Assembly (NCBI GenBank): GCA_964503595.1
Contig: CAZDAM010000101.1
Location: 1 to 11,835, forward strand
DNA length: 11,835 bases
From: CAZDAM01 sp964503595
GTDB lineage: Bacteria; Muiribacteriota; UBA6191
Direction: 5' to 3'
The notes under the pieces were generated by a model. That model was not told where the DNA came from. It saw only the letters and a list, made by a program, of their open reading frames with translations, and searched no databases. Numbering within the stretch: position 1 is the first letter of the stretch; each line of letters starts with the position of its first letter. This document shows positions 1 to 7,351 of the stretch, piece after piece. The position numbers and the translations under genes were made by a program.

Positions 1-262
1 CGCGGGTGAGTTCCTCATCCACGCTATCCGGGTCCAGGTCGATTTTACGGGCCAGATTCATGGCAGTGTCCATGGGAAGCGAGAGGAGGAAAACACCTTC
101 GGCTTCTTCGGTAAGGTAGACCATGACATCAAGGCCTCTGGTTTCCATATATTTTGTGGGGGATGGAATAGTTGCGCCTATTTCGGCAATTTCAATGCCG
201 TATTCCTGAAGGACATTGGTGGTGCCTTTGACAAACAGACGGCAGTATTCCGCAGCTTCCAT
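1..262 (-). CDS. CheX-like chemotaxis phosphatase domain protein, 3' part cut off by window edge
   Basis: This is an open minus-strand frame of 87 codons that runs off the left edge. It starts at an ATG 10 bases after the stop of the upstream gene and has an AAGAGG ribosome binding site 5 bases before it. The protein begins MEAAEYCRLFVKGTTNVL. It continues with a VMVYLTEEAEGVFLLSLP strand pair and a TAMNLARKI helix, then DPDSVDEELTR. This order (N-terminal helix ending in a V-L pair, a strand with G-x-hydrophobic core, then a P-x-x-TA-x-x-hA helix) is the pattern of CheX/CheC-type phosphatases, which dephosphorylate CheY-P or act on other receiver domains. The catalytic E-x-x-N helix expected next lies beyond the window, so activity cannot be judged. 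Many genomes carry stand-alone CheX-like proteins outside chemotaxis clusters. No other chemotaxis gene is visible here. The assignment is by pattern recognition only. Confidence 0.68.
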   Translation of the reverse strand, partial: MEAAEYCRLFVKGTTNVLQEYGIEIAEIGATIPSPTKYMETRGLDVMVYLTEEAEGVFLLSLPMDTAMNLARKIDLDPDSVDEELTR

Positions 263-267
263 CCCGA

Positions 268-273
268 CCTCTT
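268..273 (-). promoter_or_regulatory. Ribosome binding site of the CheX-like gene
   Basis: AAGAGG on the minus strand, 5 bases before the ATG at 262-260 and overlapping the end of the preceding stop codon. It favours this ATG over upstream in-frame codons. The frame is open only 8 codons further up, to a TAG. Confidence 0.6.
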
Positions 274-680
274 CAGCGACTTGCTATGGTAAGGTTTATG
301 CTGTCCGGAAGTTCGAAGACAGTTGTCAAGACTTCTCGGGCAACATAGCAGAGCTTGTTGGTTTCTCCGACCGGAAAGCGGAACTGCCAACTGATCAGGC
401 GGCCTTCATCTTCATTTCTCAGGGCATATTTGCGATAGCGGTCCAGCATGAGTTCCAAAAGATTTTTTTCCAGTTCCTGAGAAAACAGAACGCTTTTGGG
501 GACATCCAGAAGAAGATCTTCCCCGACTTTGGCGACCTGTATGAAAAACGGAACATTGGGAACTTCGATGATGAGAAAGGATTTCTCCTCATTCTCTACG
601 TATTGGCCAACTTCATCTAAAATCTGATCAATCATGGGATCGTCATGATAACGACTTTGCCAAAGCTTGGAAACATTCAC
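273..680 (-). CDS. Conserved-looking small soluble protein of unknown function, possibly YbjN / T3SS-chaperone-like fold
   Basis: 135 residues starting at a GTG that overlaps the upstream stop by four bases (GTGA), so translation is probably coupled. No Shine-Dalgarno site is visible. A later in-frame methionine (residue 16) also lacks one. The protein has no signal peptide or membrane segment. It has an N-terminal helix (DQILDEVGQYVEN), then alternating strands (SFLIIEVPNVPFFIQVAKVG, DLLLDVP), a helix (ELEKNLLELMLDRYRKYAL), a strand (ISWQFRFPVGE) and a C-terminal helix (VAREVLTTVFELPD). This helix-strand-helix arrangement is reminiscent of YbjN-type or type III secretion chaperone-like domains, which bind partner proteins. 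The similarity is of layout only. Its place between the DUF4175-like gene and the CheX-like gene suggests it works with one of them. I do not recognise a specific family. Confidence 0.72.
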   Translation of the reverse strand: MNVSKLWQSRYHDDPMIDQILDEVGQYVENEEKSFLIIEVPNVPFFIQVAKVGEDLLLDVPKSVLFSQELEKNLLELMLDRYRKYALRNEDEGRLISWQFRFPVGETNKLCYVAREVLTTVFELPDSINLTIASR

Positions 681-3600
681 TTCAGAGTTTGTGAAAATTC
701 CTGGATGATTCCAAGAAACTCAATCGGTATATCCTGTCGATTGAGTGCATCTTGCAGTTCTCTTGTGTCGCTGGTGTTCTCACTCAGACCGGTTTGGGCA
801 GGATTCTGAGTCTGGGCAGCTTTGGCTTCCCGTCTTTCTTCGGATTCTTCTTTCTGCTTTTTCAGTACATCCTGAGCTTCCATGAGTTTCATGTCGATCT
901 CGTCCTGAAGATTTTCCCGATTGTCCGGAAGTCTGGCTTTATCCTTCAGGGAGGCTTCAATTTCCTGCATTTTGGAGCGGGCTTCCTCCAGTTTACGGGC
1001 CAGTTCCGCTTTTTTCTGCATCTTGCGGCGCAGATTTTCTGTACTTTGGCGGATCAGCTCCTGCTGAAGAGCCAACTGCTGCATCATCTGGGCTCTGGCT
1101 TGAGACTGCACGGGAGTCTGCTGAAGTCTCTGCATCTGTTCTCCAAGTTCTTTCTGCTGGTTCCTGAGCTGCTGGAGGGAATCCATGGCCTGCTGGGACT
1201 GCTGCTCATTCTTTTGCATCTGCATCTGTTCCAGCAGATTCAGAAGTAAGGAGTTGATCTGGTTTGAGGCATTTCGGGCCATGAGGATCGGGTGATAGCT
1301 GTGGGCGGGATTATCCGATCCGTAAAGCCTTACACTTTCCGCAAGTCTTTCCTTCAGGAGGCGGGAGAGATCCAGGATGGCAGACTGAAAACTCAGATTG
1401 GAGCGGTATTCTTCGGCCATTTCACCGGCGAGGCTTTCCATAGCGGTATCAATGAAAGCCAGTTCCATGGCGGCGGTACGTTTGCGAGGCATGCCGGAGA
1501 GAGTCTGGAGGTGTTCCTGAAGCCACTGAAGTCTTCGGCTGATGTGGTGGGTTTCCCTTAAAAATTCGATCAGGCGGATAAGGCTTATGGTCATGCTTTT
1601 TTGCTGGGCTTTTTCCATGGTGTGCTCCATTTGAGCCTGAAGACTCCTGATGGAGTTGAGCTTGTCCCGCATGGCCTGAAGTCTTTTTTCCGGGCTATCC
1701 TGATTTTTTTGAGCTTCCTGATACTGTTTTTTGGCTTCCTTGACAGCATTCCTGAGTTCTTCAGCCAGGTTTTCGTCCATTTGGGAGTTCTTGAGGGCCT
1801 CTTCAAGCTCCTGGGTCAGGTTTTCAAACTCCTGACTCATTTCCTCAAGGGTTTCTTCGGGAGGAGTGGCTCCCATGGCCATCTGTTCCAGAGCCTTCTG
1901 GTGTTTCTGGCGCAGGTGATCCAGCCGGGCCAGGTTTTTGCCCAGCATCTGCTGCTCTTTGAGTTCCTCAAGTCCCTGCAATGCCCGATCAATCTCCTGC
2001 TGGAATTTTTCAGCGTCAAACTGCTGCATCATCTGCTGAAGCTCATCCCCCTTGAGGTTCTGCATGGAGGCGGCCATCTGGCGCAGGCGATCCAGATCCT
2101 GCTGAACATTGCCGCCAAGTTCCCGGAAGAGATCCCGGATTTTCGCCATTTTCCGCAAGGTTGCTTCATCCAGAAGCTGCTCTTCGCCCAGTCTTTCTTC
2201 CTGAAGGGTCTGGTTCATCTGGGACTCCAGCTCCTTGAGCTGGTTGAGCATTTCTTCACGCATTTTCAGGCTTTCCCTCAGCCCGTCCTGCTGGGCAGAA
2301 TTCAGAGGGGCATTGCCGCTGAGGCTTTCCATGAGTTCATTTTCCTGCTGGGCCATTTCGGCATGGCCCTGTTTGAGATCGGAGGCTTTTTCCAGCTGGG
2401 CCAGGGTTTCTTCTTCCAGTTTTTCGAGTTTTTCAAATTTGAGGGGTACGAAGACGACAATTGTCGTTGCGGGGGTTTCCGGGTTGGAGGGGGACAGATC
2501 CGAGAGGTAGAGGTTCAGAGTGCCTTTGTCACCGGGGTTCATACTGATTCGGCGAAACAGAAAGCTGGAATCCAGGTGGGTCCGGATTCCGGAAAGAGGG
2601 ATGGAGCCACTTCTTCGTGTGCTCATGAAGGTCATTTCAAACTGCTGCTTGATTTTCAGTTCCCAGCGAAGTTCCTTGAGGCCAAAATCGTCTTCGGCAG
2701 TCAAAGATACGGGAATTTCATTCAGACTCCCGCGGGCAAGAGAGATTTCCGGTTCTTCCGGTTTCAGAATCTGGAGCCTGGGAGGAGTGTCGGTGACGAT
2801 CTGAATCTGAAACGGATCGGACTGATAGGTGAACCCGGAATCGTCTGAGGCCCAGAGGGTATAGGTCAGGCTTGTCTGCGGGTTCAGGGAAGACTCAGAG
2901 CGTTTCTCACCGATGCTGGCCAGGATTTCCCGATCCGAGGTTTTCAGGAGAACGGATTCAGGGGTGCGGTTCCAGAGGACTTCATGGGTTATCTGGCTGC
3001 CGAGTGGAAGGGTTTCAGGCAACCGGGAAACCTTGACCGGCTGTTTCTGAAGATAGTCGGGAAGTTCGACGAGAAATCCGGTCCGGGATGGCAGAAGGGG
3101 ATCCAGAAAGGAAAGTTCCAGCCGGCTGGAGGCGATTTCACCACTGTAAGCCTCAAGAATGACCTTTCCGCGGAGGTTTTTAAGCTCTGCTGAAAACTCC
3201 AGATTGTGCCGGCTGGTTTCGCGAAGGGGGACAATCTGGCTGAAAAGCAGGCGGTTTTCCGGATCCCGGGCTTCGATTCTTAGGGGGTGCAGGGCAATTC
3301 CGGCTGCTTCCCCGTATAGAGTCAGGCTTCGATTCGCCAGCAGAGGAGAGGCTGGTGGCAGCAGTCTGATTTCAGAAAGTGGCGGGCGGCCCTGAAGCAG
3401 AAAATCCATGATCTGATGGTTTTTCCCAAGCAGGGGGCCGAGTGTCAAAAGAAGGATCAGTACCATGCTGCCGAGGGCCCCAAGGCTTTGAATGGGCATG
3501 AGGGCGGTTTTTGGGATGGACTGGATGGCGAGAAGGGCCTGTCCCTGTAACTGGGTCTGCTGTTTCGGCGGCAGGGGGTGAGGATTTTGATTGGAGATGG

Positions 3601-3934
3601 CCGCGCTCAGAGTTCCTTTTGAAATTTCGGGAAACTCCATCTCCAGAAGCCATGTGAAGCGGCTTGGGCCGATCTGAAGGATTTTCCAGAAGGAGACAAG
3701 AAAGAGGCTGAGGCCAAGCAGGCAGAGGAGAAGAAGGATCTGTTTCAGTGTTGCTGTAGAGTGGGGAAGAGTGGCCCATAGCTTTGGAAAACTCAGCCAG
3801 ATCAGAATCACGGCAAGACTTCCAGCCATCAGTCCCCGTGTAAAATGAGCCAGGCGGAACAGGAAAAGTCGGGCTTTGATCTTTGAGAGAACTGACATGA
3901 GGGCATTGTAGCGCAGCTTTTCCAGGTTGGCCAC
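677..3934 (-). CDS. Very large DUF4175-like membrane protein with Gln/Glu-rich coiled coil
   Basis: 1085 residues. The start is a GTG with GAGG four bases upstream. Hydrophobic segments sit near residues 31-49, 65-83 and 151-170. A beta-rich region with probable Ig-like domains covers about 185-500 and includes DTPPRLQIL (382-390) and AEDDFGLKE (413-421), the D-D-x-G-L signature I associate with DUF4175-type proteins. From about 500 to 1045 the chain is almost continuous helix rich in Q, E, L, M and K, a predicted long coiled coil. The C-terminus (IPIEFLGIIQEFSQTLK) ends in a short hydrophobic helix. Proteins of this build often sit near MoxR ATPase, DUF58 and von Willebrand factor genes. None of those is in view. 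The role is probably envelope-associated scaffolding, but this is inference. The gene is divergent from glmM and heads the minus-strand operon. No frameshift is seen. Confidence 0.8.
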   Translation of the reverse strand: MANLEKLRYNALMSVLSKIKARLFLFRLAHFTRGLMAGSLAVILIWLSFPKLWATLPHSTATLKQILLLLCLLGLSLFLVSFWKILQIGPSRFTWLLEMEFPEISKGTLSAAISNQNPHPLPPKQQTQLQGQALLAIQSIPKTALMPIQSLGALGSMVLILLLTLGPLLGKNHQIMDFLLQGRPPLSEIRLLPPASPLLANRSLTLYGEAAGIALHPLRIEARDPENRLLFSQIVPLRETSRHNLEFSAELKNLRGKVILEAYSGEIASSRLELSFLDPLLPSRTGFLVELPDYLQKQPVKVSRLPETLPLGSQITHEVLWNRTPESVLLKTSDREILASIGEKRSESSLNPQTSLTYTLWASDDSGFTYQSDPFQIQIVTDTPPRLQILKPEEPEISLARGSLNEIPVSLTAEDDFGLKELRWELKIKQQFEMTFMSTRRSGSIPLSGIRTHLDSSFLFRRISMNPGDKGTLNLYLSDLSPSNPETPATTIVVFVPLKFEKLEKLEEETLAQLEKASDLKQGHAEMAQQENELMESLSGNAPLNSAQQDGLRESLKMREEMLNQLKELESQMNQTLQEERLGEEQLLDEATLRKMAKIRDLFRELGGNVQQDLDRLRQMAASMQNLKGDELQQMMQQFDAEKFQQEIDRALQGLEELKEQQMLGKNLARLDHLRQKHQKALEQMAMGATPPEETLEEMSQEFENLTQELEEALKNSQMDENLAEELRNAVKEAKKQYQEAQKNQDSPEKRLQAMRDKLNSIRSLQAQMEHTMEKAQQKSMTISLIRLIEFLRETHHISRRLQWLQEHLQTLSGMPRKRTAAMELAFIDTAMESLAGEMAEEYRSNLSFQSAILDLSRLLKERLAESVRLYGSDNPAHSYHPILMARNASNQINSLLLNLLEQMQMQKNEQQSQQAMDSLQQLRNQQKELGEQMQRLQQTPVQSQARAQMMQQLALQQELIRQSTENLRRKMQKKAELARKLEEARSKMQEIEASLKDKARLPDNRENLQDEIDMKLMEAQDVLKKQKEESEERREAKAAQTQNPAQTGLSENTSDTRELQDALNRQDIPIEFLGIIQEFSQTLK

Positions 3935-3955
3935 AACGCCTCATGTGGGTATAAT
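3927..3955 (+). promoter_or_regulatory. Sigma70-type promoter of glmM, predicted to give a leaderless mRNA
   Basis: TTGGCC (3927-3932, 4/6 match to the -35 consensus), a 17-base spacer, then a perfect TATAAT (3950-3955). The expected transcription start at about 3962-3963 coincides with the glmM ATG at 3963. The -35 box lies inside codons 1-3 of the divergent DUF4175-like gene. The -10 box is flanked by GTGG (3945-3948) and CCAC (3956-3959), a small inverted repeat. On the minus strand the same bases read TATACC, which could act as a weak -10 for the divergent gene, but I find no matching -35 at 16-18 bases. Confidence 0.7.
3939..3942 (-). promoter_or_regulatory. Ribosome binding site deciding the start of the DUF4175-like gene
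   Basis: GAGG on the minus strand, four bases before the GTG at 3934-3932. The alternative ATG twelve codons in has no such site, so the GTG is preferred. Confidence 0.5.
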
Positions 3956-3962
3956 CCACCTT

Positions 3963-5330
3963 ATGGAACGCAAGCTATTTGGAACAGATGGAATCCGGGG
4001 CGTTGCCAATGCTGAGCCCATGACCGTTGAAATGATGGTGCGCATCGGCCGGGCTGCTGCCTATGTCCTCGGTAAAGATAAGAAATCTTCACGGCATCCT
4101 GTCGTGATTGGAAAAGATACGCGGATTTCTGGCTACATGCTGGAATCGGCTCTTGTTGCGGGGTTTTGCTCCATGGGAGCCAATGTCCTTCTGACCGGAC
4201 CTCTTCCCACGCCGGGAGTGGCATTTGTCACCCGCTCCCTGAGGGCTCTTGCCGGAGTGATGATTTCTGCCTCGCATAATCCCTATATGGACAATGGAAT
4301 CAAGTTTTTCCAGACGGATGGGTATAAGCTGCCTGACGCCATGGAACTTGAGATTGAGGAACTGATTGATTCCGGAGAGGTCGACCGGATCCGGCCCACG
4401 GCTGACAAGGTGGGCAAGGCAAGCCGGATGGAAACGGCGGTGGGCCGCTACATGGAATTTGCCAAGTCGGCATTTCCCAGGGGAATGACTCTGGATGGAA
4501 TGAAGATAGTGGTGGATTGTGCCCACGGTGCCGCCTATAAAGTCGGGCCGGGAGTTCTTGAAGAGCTCGGAGCGACCGTGATTCCGATCGGATGTAGCCC
4601 CAACGGGACCAATATCAATCAGGATTGTGGGGCGGTATATCCCCAGAATATGCGGGTTGAAGTGATCCGTCACAAGGCAGATCTGGGCATTGCATTTGAT
4701 GGTGATGCGGATCGGGTTATCTTCTCGGATGAGCACGGCAATGAGATCGACGGGGATCACATCATGGCCCTTTGTGCAGCGGAGGCCAAACAGCATGGAC
4801 TTCTGCGCCATGACACCCTGGTGACTACGGTCATGAGCAATCTGGGACTTGATATTGCCATGAGAAGGCAGGGGATCCAGATTGTCCGGACTCCGGTTGG
4901 CGACCGTTATGTGGTTGAGGAAATGCGCCGGGGGGATTTCAATATCGGTGGAGAGCAGTCCGGACATATGGTATTTCTGGACTATAATACAACCGGAGAC
5001 GGGTTGGTTTCTGCCCTGCAGGTGCTGGCAACCGTGGCCCGTAGTGGCAAACGTCTTTCCAAGCTGGCTTCCGTGATGACCCGTCTGCCTCAGGTGATGA
5101 GGAATGTGAAAATCCGTGAAAAGCGTCCTCTTGAAGAAATGCCGACCGTTCAGCAGGCAATTGCTTCGGTTGAGGAAAAGCTTGAGGACAAGGGACGGGT
5201 TCTGGTGCGCTATTCCGGAACGGAAAACGTCATTCGGGTGATGCTGGAAGGGGAGGATGAATCCCGGATTCAGGCCTGGGTGGTGGATATCTGCTCTGAA
5301 CTTGAGCGGGAAATCGGAATTCAGGGTTAG
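3963..5330 (+). CDS. glmM: Phosphoglucosamine mutase
   Basis: 455 residues, the normal family length (about 445-460). GlmM interconverts glucosamine-6-phosphate and glucosamine-1-phosphate in the cytoplasm, the step before GlmU in UDP-GlcNAc synthesis for peptidoglycan and LPS. The start is typical (MERKLFGTDGIRG). The phosphoserine loop ISASHNP has the catalytic Ser at residue 104. The metal-binding loop DGDADR is at 246-251, the sugar-binding loop GEQSGH at 330-335, and the phosphate-binding loop RYSGTEN at 416-422. All are intact. The frame is open twelve codons further up to a TTG, but the family N-terminus fits the ATG at 3963. No Shine-Dalgarno site precedes that ATG, and TATAAT lies seven bases before it, so the mRNA is probably leaderless. 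The gene is divergent from the DUF4175-like gene and is followed after 57 bases by the next plus-strand gene. Confidence 0.97.
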   Translation: MERKLFGTDGIRGVANAEPMTVEMMVRIGRAAAYVLGKDKKSSRHPVVIGKDTRISGYMLESALVAGFCSMGANVLLTGPLPTPGVAFVTRSLRALAGVMISASHNPYMDNGIKFFQTDGYKLPDAMELEIEELIDSGEVDRIRPTADKVGKASRMETAVGRYMEFAKSAFPRGMTLDGMKIVVDCAHGAAYKVGPGVLEELGATVIPIGCSPNGTNINQDCGAVYPQNMRVEVIRHKADLGIAFDGDADRVIFSDEHGNEIDGDHIMALCAAEAKQHGLLRHDTLVTTVMSNLGLDIAMRRQGIQIVRTPVGDRYVVEEMRRGDFNIGGEQSGHMVFLDYNTTGDGLVSALQVLATVARSGKRLSKLASVMTRLPQVMRNVKIREKRPLEEMPTVQQAIASVEEKLEDKGRVLVRYSGTENVIRVMLEGEDESRIQAWVVDICSELEREIGIQG

Positions 5331-5349
5331 GCTGTAAATCATTCCTGCA

Positions 5350-5378
5350 TTGCGGGGATGAATTGCTGCCGCTAGAAT
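5350..5378 (+). promoter_or_regulatory. Probable promoter of the 5388 gene and downstream operon
   Basis: TTGCGG (5350-5355, only TTG matches the -35 consensus), a 17-base spacer, then TAGAAT (5373-5378, 5/6 to the -10 consensus). The expected transcription start is near 5385, leaving about three bases before the ATG at 5388. A 7-bp stem (5339-5345 with 5355-5361, one G-U pair) overlaps the -35 box. It has no following T-run, so it is not an intrinsic terminator. Spacing and position match the glmM promoter closely, which raises confidence in both. Confidence 0.5.
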
Positions 5379-5387
5379 GAGCATGCC

Positions 5388-6038
5388 ATGAATCAGGAAT
5401 ACGAATCTCATCCCGATGACACTCTGAATTCCCTGCTGAAAAGTATTCCCGCTGAAAAACGCCGTGAAATCATGCAGGAAGAACCGGAGTCGAGGGAAAG
5501 CTTTTCTCAGGCTCTTGATGCTGCCGGGCGCAGCCCATCCTCGCTGTTAAGCAGGGAGGAGAGAGCCTATTTTTTTGGCAATCCCTCTCATTCGGTGGCG
5601 GATGGAATCAAGGAGCCGGAAATGGATCGGGAATCCATGTACGATCAGGCCATTCTGGATCCGGCGCTCAAAAGCACCCGGGTTCTGATGTATGCCAATT
5701 TAAGTGTTCTGGCTCTGCTGCTTTTGATTGTTGCCGGACTGGGATATCAGCAGTTTCGTCTGAATGCCCTGGTGATGAATACTCAATCCATGGTCATGAG
5801 GCGTGGGGCTGAAGCAGGTGAGGACAAACCGGCATTCAGCTGGTCCACTCTGGCGAACATGAGCTGGGAGCAGCAGCAGAAAGCTCTGGGGGGAATCCTG
5901 GAATCTCCTTTGACCCAGAAGGATGAGAAGATTTTCGCCTGCTATCTTCTGGCCGCTCTTGCCTTTGAAAATGGCAACTATGATGAGGGACGCGAGTATC
6001 TGGTGCAGGGTGTGAAACTCAGGCGTGGAGAGTCCTGA
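5388..6038 (+). CDS. Single-pass membrane protein of unknown function with TPR-like C-terminal helices
   Basis: 216 residues, and I do not recognise a family. The N-terminal ~95 residues are polar and acidic (LLKSIPAEKRREIMQEEPE), look largely disordered or helical, and carry no signal peptide. One clear transmembrane segment lies at about 99-120 (VLMYANLSVLALLLLIVAGL). The remaining ~95 residues include a helix pair at about 180-212 (ACYLLAALAFENGNYDEGRE) that resembles a single tetratricopeptide hairpin. This suggests a cytoplasmic N-terminus and a periplasmic C-terminus, but flanking charges do not settle the topology. Translation probably starts at the ATG at 5388, with only a weak GAG six bases upstream and a -10-like box nine bases upstream. 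The gene heads the run leading into asnS, 17 bases downstream. Its reading frame is intact and codon use looks like its neighbours. Function unknown. Confidence 0.8.
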   Translation: MNQEYESHPDDTLNSLLKSIPAEKRREIMQEEPESRESFSQALDAAGRSPSSLLSREERAYFFGNPSHSVADGIKEPEMDRESMYDQAILDPALKSTRVLMYANLSVLALLLLIVAGLGYQQFRLNALVMNTQSMVMRRGAEAGEDKPAFSWSTLANMSWEQQQKALGGILESPLTQKDEKIFACYLLAALAFENGNYDEGREYLVQGVKLRRGES

Positions 6039-6055
6039 GGCAGGAGTGATTCAAG

Positions 6056-7348
6056 ATGAGTCGAATCTGGTGTACTGATGTACGCGGGCATATTGGTCAG
6101 GAAGTTGAACTCAGGGTCTGGCTGTTCAACAAGCGTGGTTCCAAGAAAATTCAGTTCCTTCAGATGAGGGACGGTACAGCCGTTCTTCAGGGGATTGTGA
6201 CGCTGGAGGACAGCGGCGAGGAAACCTGGGAGAAAGCCCAGGCCCTGACTCAGGAATCCAGTTTTGTGGTCCGGGGACTTTTGCAGGCTCACGATCGAAG
6301 TGAAACCGGCTGTGAGATGATCGTAAAATCGATCGAACCGATTCAGATAGCGGTAGAATTTCCCATCACTAAAAAAGAGCATGGTCCTGATTTTCTCTTG
6401 AAGCGGCGCCATTTGTGGGTTCGCTCGAAAAAACAGGTCGCCCTGATGCGGGTTCGTTCCGAGGTCATGACGGCTTCCCGGGAGTTTTTCCGCCAGCAGG
6501 GGTTTGTCTGTACCGACTCTCCCATCCTGACCGGAACAATTGGAGAAGAGGGTGCCACCCTGTTTGCCACCGAATATTTCGATGAAGGACAGGCCTATCT
6601 GGCCCAGACCGGTCAGCTTTATCTTGAGGCAATGGCGGCTGCATTGGGTAAGGTTTACTGTTTCGGTCCGACGTTTCGGGCGGAGAAATCCAAAACCCGC
6701 CGTCACCTGACCGAATTCTGGATGCTTGAGGCCGAAGTGGCTTTTTATGATAACCAGGACAACATGAAACTTCAGGAATCCCTGTTTCATTTCATCATTA
6801 CCCATGTTCTTCAGAACTGTCAGAAGGAACTGGTTGTACTGGAGAGGGATATTGCGCCTCTTAAAGCCTGCCTCAAACCCTATGAGCAGATTACCTATGA
6901 CGAGGCTGTGGACTTTCTGCAGGCCAATGGCTCCTCGATTGTCAGAGGCAAGGATCTTGGGGCTGAAGATGAAGTGATTCTGACCCAGAGCCGTACGGCT
7001 CCGATTTTTGTGACCAATTACCCGCGTGAGGCTAAAGCCTTCTACATGAAGCTTCATCCGAAGAATCCGGATCGGGTTCTGTGCTCGGATATGCTGGCCC
7101 CCGGTTATGGTGAGCTCTTTGGTGCTTCCCAAAGAGAAGATGATCTGGAAATTCTGACTCAAAGAATCATCGATTTTGGTCTGGATCCGGAAAACTTTGA
7201 GTGGTATCTGGATTTGCGCCGCTTTGGGACTTTTGTGCACAGCGGATTCGGCATGGGGCTTGAGCGTGCGGTATCCTTCATTACAGGAACCCACCATATC
7301 CGGGAAACAATTCCATTTCCCCGGATGATGACGCATCTGGAGCCATGA
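6056..7348 (+). CDS. asnS: Asparaginyl-tRNA synthetase
   Basis: 430 residues, the usual length of the shorter bacterial AsnRS form. The enzyme charges tRNA-Asn with asparagine using ATP in the cytoplasm. The N-terminal OB-fold anticodon-binding domain covers about 15-100 (VELRVWLFNKRGSKKIQFLQ). The class II catalytic core follows, with motif 2 at 205-225 (PTFRAE then RRHLTEFWMLEAE) and motif 3 at 397-411 (GFGMGLERAVSFITG), then HIRETIPFPR at the C-terminus. The TRRHLTEFWMLE string and the HIRETIPFPR ending are characteristic of AsnRS rather than AspRS, so this lineage can charge tRNA-Asn directly. The last residues (MMTHLEP) differ from the more common ending. An AGGAG site lies nine bases before the ATG. 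The gene sits in a co-directional run, followed 3 bases later by a small membrane protein gene. Confidence 0.95.
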   Translation: MSRIWCTDVRGHIGQEVELRVWLFNKRGSKKIQFLQMRDGTAVLQGIVTLEDSGEETWEKAQALTQESSFVVRGLLQAHDRSETGCEMIVKSIEPIQIAVEFPITKKEHGPDFLLKRRHLWVRSKKQVALMRVRSEVMTASREFFRQQGFVCTDSPILTGTIGEEGATLFATEYFDEGQAYLAQTGQLYLEAMAAALGKVYCFGPTFRAEKSKTRRHLTEFWMLEAEVAFYDNQDNMKLQESLFHFIITHVLQNCQKELVVLERDIAPLKACLKPYEQITYDEAVDFLQANGSSIVRGKDLGAEDEVILTQSRTAPIFVTNYPREAKAFYMKLHPKNPDRVLCSDMLAPGYGELFGASQREDDLEILTQRIIDFGLDPENFEWYLDLRRFGTFVHSGFGMGLERAVSFITGTHHIRETIPFPRMMTHLEP

Positions 7349-7351
7349 TTC

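Noticed and set aside
1601..2848. 415-codon plus-strand open frame
   Set aside because: It lies wholly antisense to the coiled-coil part of the DUF4175-like gene. The product is a low-complexity F/L/H-rich shadow of the Gln/Glu/Lys-rich repeats, with no domain.
3927..3962. Twelve-codon upstream extension of glmM from a TTG
   Set aside because: The family N-terminus begins at MERKLFGTDG, the TTG is part of the -35 box, and no ribosome binding site supports it.
5339..5361. Hairpin between glmM and the 5388 gene as an intrinsic terminator
   Set aside because: A 7-bp stem exists but no T-run follows, and it overlaps the likely -35 box.
4089..5411. 440-codon minus-strand open frame across glmM
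   Set aside because: Antisense to a fully intact glmM with all catalytic motifs. The product has no recognisable domain.
5978..7336. 452-codon minus-strand open frame across asnS
   Set aside because: Antisense to an intact asnS. It is a codon-bias shadow with no domain or start signals.
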